A stretch of DNA of 64,000 nt from Eopsaltria australis (Eukaryota; Chordata; Aves; Passeriformes; Petroicidae), in NCBI GenBank assembly GCA_034509425.1, contig JAVTVJ010000539.1, positions 124,001-188,000 of the forward strand, in the 5' to 3' direction. A program made the translations under genes and the position numbers. The notes beneath the pieces were generated by a model. It was given only the letters and a program-made list of their open reading frames with translations, ran no database searches and was not told the DNA's origin. Positions 61,301 to 64,000 of the stretch are shown here, in pieces (the first letter of the stretch is position 1; each line of letters starts with the position of its first letter).

Positions 61301-63637
61301 ACAGGTAAGAAAATAGGGTCAAACAGGAAAGTGGGGTGCTTTGCAGACCTATCAGTGCAGAACTGGTGAAGGTGAAGATTCCTCTTCTGAAATCCAGGGG
61401 AGTCCAAAACAACTCTTGTTCCTGAAGGACTAGATGTGGGAGCTGTTATGGTCCTCCCTTCTGATCACTGATAAACCTTACTAGAAACTAAAGAGTAGTA
61501 AAATGCATGGAGGAAAAGGAGGACTTGGAGTCCAGCGAGTAAGAGTTTTCAAGGACAAGCTTCCAGATCCATTGTTTGAACTCATCTCTATTAAGGAATC
61601 TTTCCTGTGCTAGTTATCTTAAAAAAAAAGACCTTCCATTTGAGAATGAGGAAAAAAAAATTAATTGCTAAATAAGAAAGGTAATGATGTTAAGAATACA
61701 TTAAACATAGCACATGTACCAAACAGTATAAGCAAATTATTCCTGAAAATTTTGTTTTAAATGCAGAGGATTCTCCTGGAAGCCATTTTTACTGTCCTCA
61801 GAGAGAAAATTTGCATTATATATAAGTGGTCCTTCTTGAAAAATTAAATCCATTCTCTTTAAAGGATATGGAAGCACAAACTGACCACTAATTTCAAATA
61901 GTCTTTTATCCATGAAAAGGTGAATATTACACTCCTTCAGTCTTTACCATTAACTTGTTATTATTTTATAGATTTCATTAATTAAAGACCTTCAATCTTT
62001 CCTCATTGTAGTGTTCCAAACTTACTGAAATTCTTGTTCCTTTCTTCCAATATGTGTTTTGTGTGTGGTGCCAAACCAAGGTACGATATTATACAGAGTG
62101 CTTTGACATTGCTATGTAGAAAAAGAAATGTCCTCTGTGAAATTCTCTGTAAAAAAAATGCCTGACAAGCTAGCAATGATTCTGCTATGAAAAGCAGTAG
62201 TTTGACAACCTGGTGGCCCTCATGCTATGAAGTACCATCCTCGTGTTCCTAAGAAACACACACTGGTATTTGTTCAGTCTGTGGATCTTTGCAAAATCAA
62301 CACATGTCCACAGGACAAAATAAAACCCACAAATCAAAACAAAACCCCAGGCAAACAAAAAAGCCGCGGCCCAATCCAAAAATCATCCAACTACTATTCT
62401 GACTTTTTCCACAACCTACTGAGTTTTACCTTTTGGAGGATTTCACATATGGTAATCTTGTAAAGGGAGGTATAACATAAAAATTAAGACACCATATATG
62501 CATATATTTTTTCATGATCACAACAACTTCTCCTCTCTAGGTTTACTGTTTATGTAAAAATGTTGGAAAAACATTTGAAAAAGTAGATATCAAGAACATT
62601 TCTGTGGTCATTCACAAGTGCTGTTTCAATTAAATCTCGATTTTGTCCTTTGGGATTCAAACTGCAGAAATTATTTTTGAAAACTAAAAGAAAATTCTTG
62701 CTAGCTTTGTAAAAAAAACCCAAGACACCCTGACTCAGGATTTTCATTTCAACAAAACCTGTTTCTTCTTACTCTAACTAATAACTAATTTTTAAATTAA
62801 ATCCAAGAAGACTTTTAAAAATACTTTAATGTTTGAAATTGAAAAATGTTGGTAAATACAATTTTTTTTTCTTCATGGCTAACTTTAAAATTGTTACTTT
62901 TGTAACTGCTTTAGAAAGAAAAAACGCAAATCAAGAATTACAGCTGCTTGTGTCTTTTTTATACCTGAAAACAATTTTGTAAACTGAAGCACCATCTATA
63001 AAAATGTCTGGAAAAGTGACACTTGACCCTTTACAAATGGAGGAATAGTACAGGGAAGTTTGGGTTTTTTTAATATACCTTACCTTTCAGTATTTTTTAA
63101 TAACCTGCTTTTGATACGAACAAAAATATGCAGCCTTTCACAATGATATTTATAAAGAAAGAAAATTCGTAATTATCAATATTATGACAGTTTTACTTGT
63201 AGAGACTGTCACACATCCCTTCCGACCACTATTACCTAATGAGATCTTTCTGAAAAACATGAATTGCCACACATCTCTACATGCAAAATAAAGCAAAGAA
63301 AGTCAAATTTCTTTAGAAAATCTAAGCAGAGTCTCCTGCTTGCAGTCATCCACTTGCTACAAAGAAAACAAAAATTACACACTTGGAATGCTTCGATCAC
63401 TGTCGATCACTGTCACAGACTTAAAATCTTGTTCTCCCAAGTGACTTAAAAACCTGAGAAAACCAGCAGTATGACTACACTGTACAGGGTGTTCTTTCTT
63501 CAACACCAATACAAAACACAGACATTGTTTTAACAAATACCACTTGGCTGACCTAGAAGATAGGATGAAGGAATACGAGAGTCACGTCCAATTCCTCATG
63601 GATTCTCAGCTTGAATCCTGGATTTTGCACAGTTTAC

Positions 63638-63694
63638 CTTACGAACATGATCCGAGTGACATTTCACAAATTCCTGGATAAATGTTGCTACACT
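63638..63694 (-). other. Exon-like island, 19 codons, phase 0 on both sides
   Basis: On the minus strand, a good acceptor (ctctctcctggcag|AGT) and donor (AAG|GTAAAC) enclose SVATFIQEFVKCHSDHVRK without a stop. It contains two CpGs in an otherwise CpG-poor region. The same DNA is open on the plus strand up to a stop at 63679-63681. It does not match the part of centlein I remember, so it may be a cassette exon, part of another transcript or chance. Confidence 0.3.
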
Positions 63695-64000
63695 CTGCCA
63701 GGAGAGAGACTGGCTGTGTCATGCACAGATCAATAACAGCACTGTGTTTCATCAGCCTCAAAATCAAAAGTGCTTCATCTGGCAAAAGCCATGGCCCTTG
63801 AGGATCTGACATATATAAAATGAATACTGTACATACGATGTCTACTACAAAAGCTGCTAGTGTAAAGACAAGTCTAGAGACATGCAGTTCAGTATATGTA
63901 AATAGGAAAATATGTATTTGTATATATAAAGAAGTTTTTAACGCCTATTTATGAAGTGTCACACATACCGCAAAGCAGCAGCTGAATAAGAGAAATAAAA

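Larger units (their letters stand above)
52011..64000 (-). other. CNTLN: CNTLN intron (partial), continues past the window
   Basis: The next upstream centlein exon, expected to be Gln/Leu-rich coiled coil, was looked for on the minus strand and not found. The stretch holds a TA run (55362), a C/A-rich patch (53320-53400) and two exon-like islands (55454-55537 and 63638-63694), which are described separately. Confidence 0.55.

Noticed and set aside
61086..61412. 108-codon minus-strand frame considered as an upstream CNTLN exon
   Set aside because: The composition is hydrophobic and Ser/Cys-rich, not coiled-coil, and does not fit centlein.

Overview
The window looks like bird nuclear DNA. It is AT-rich and mostly non-coding. 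It carries CR1 LINE 3' ends with the avian 'atcatagaatggtttgggtt' type start at about 13.8, 31.7 and 43.8 kb, plus several LTRs of bird endogenous-retrovirus (ERVL-like) families. No bacterial-type operons, rRNA, tRNA or CRISPR arrays were seen.

The only gene I can support is on the minus strand: the 3' part of CNTLN (centlein, a coiled-coil centrosome-linker protein). Eight consecutive exons run from 52010 down to a stop codon at 18436-18438. They are 51846-52010, 48506-48588 (5' edge uncertain), 46708-46834, 44992-45120, 44439-44624, 27717-27971, 26456-26533 and 18436-18537. Joined, they keep one frame for 374 codons plus stop and follow the C-terminal end of mammalian centlein as I remember it. 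Upstream exons lie beyond 64000. In birds this gene is expected on the Z chromosome, because human 9p corresponds to avian Z.

Layout: 1-17.8 kb is the flank downstream of CNTLN. It is repeat-rich: an ERVL-type LTR at 1.67-2.76 kb, a 1.64-kb solo LTR with exact 5-bp target duplications at 3149-4787, a truncated LTR at 5.8-6.1 kb, an LTR-like block at 13.25-13.61 kb, a CR1 at 13.8-14.26 kb, a 260-bp GAGAAA polypurine array, and a palindrome joined to a TA run at 15.55 kb. From 17.8 to 52 kb the CNTLN exons sit in introns, the largest 16.5 kb (27972-44438), which holds an antisense LTR and two CR1 pieces. From 52 to 64 kb I find only intron, with two weak exon-like islands.

The most interesting observation is that two CNTLN exon edges appear to have lost the canonical splice dinucleotide expected from the mammalian protein. 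At 27785 a donor reads GAG|ATAAGT, and at 48604-48605 an acceptor reads TGTAT|AAT. In both places an in-frame alternative lies nearby: a donor 69 nt further on, adding 23 codons, and an AG 15 nt further on, removing 5 codons. The comparison rests on remembered mammalian sequence and needs an alignment and RNA data.
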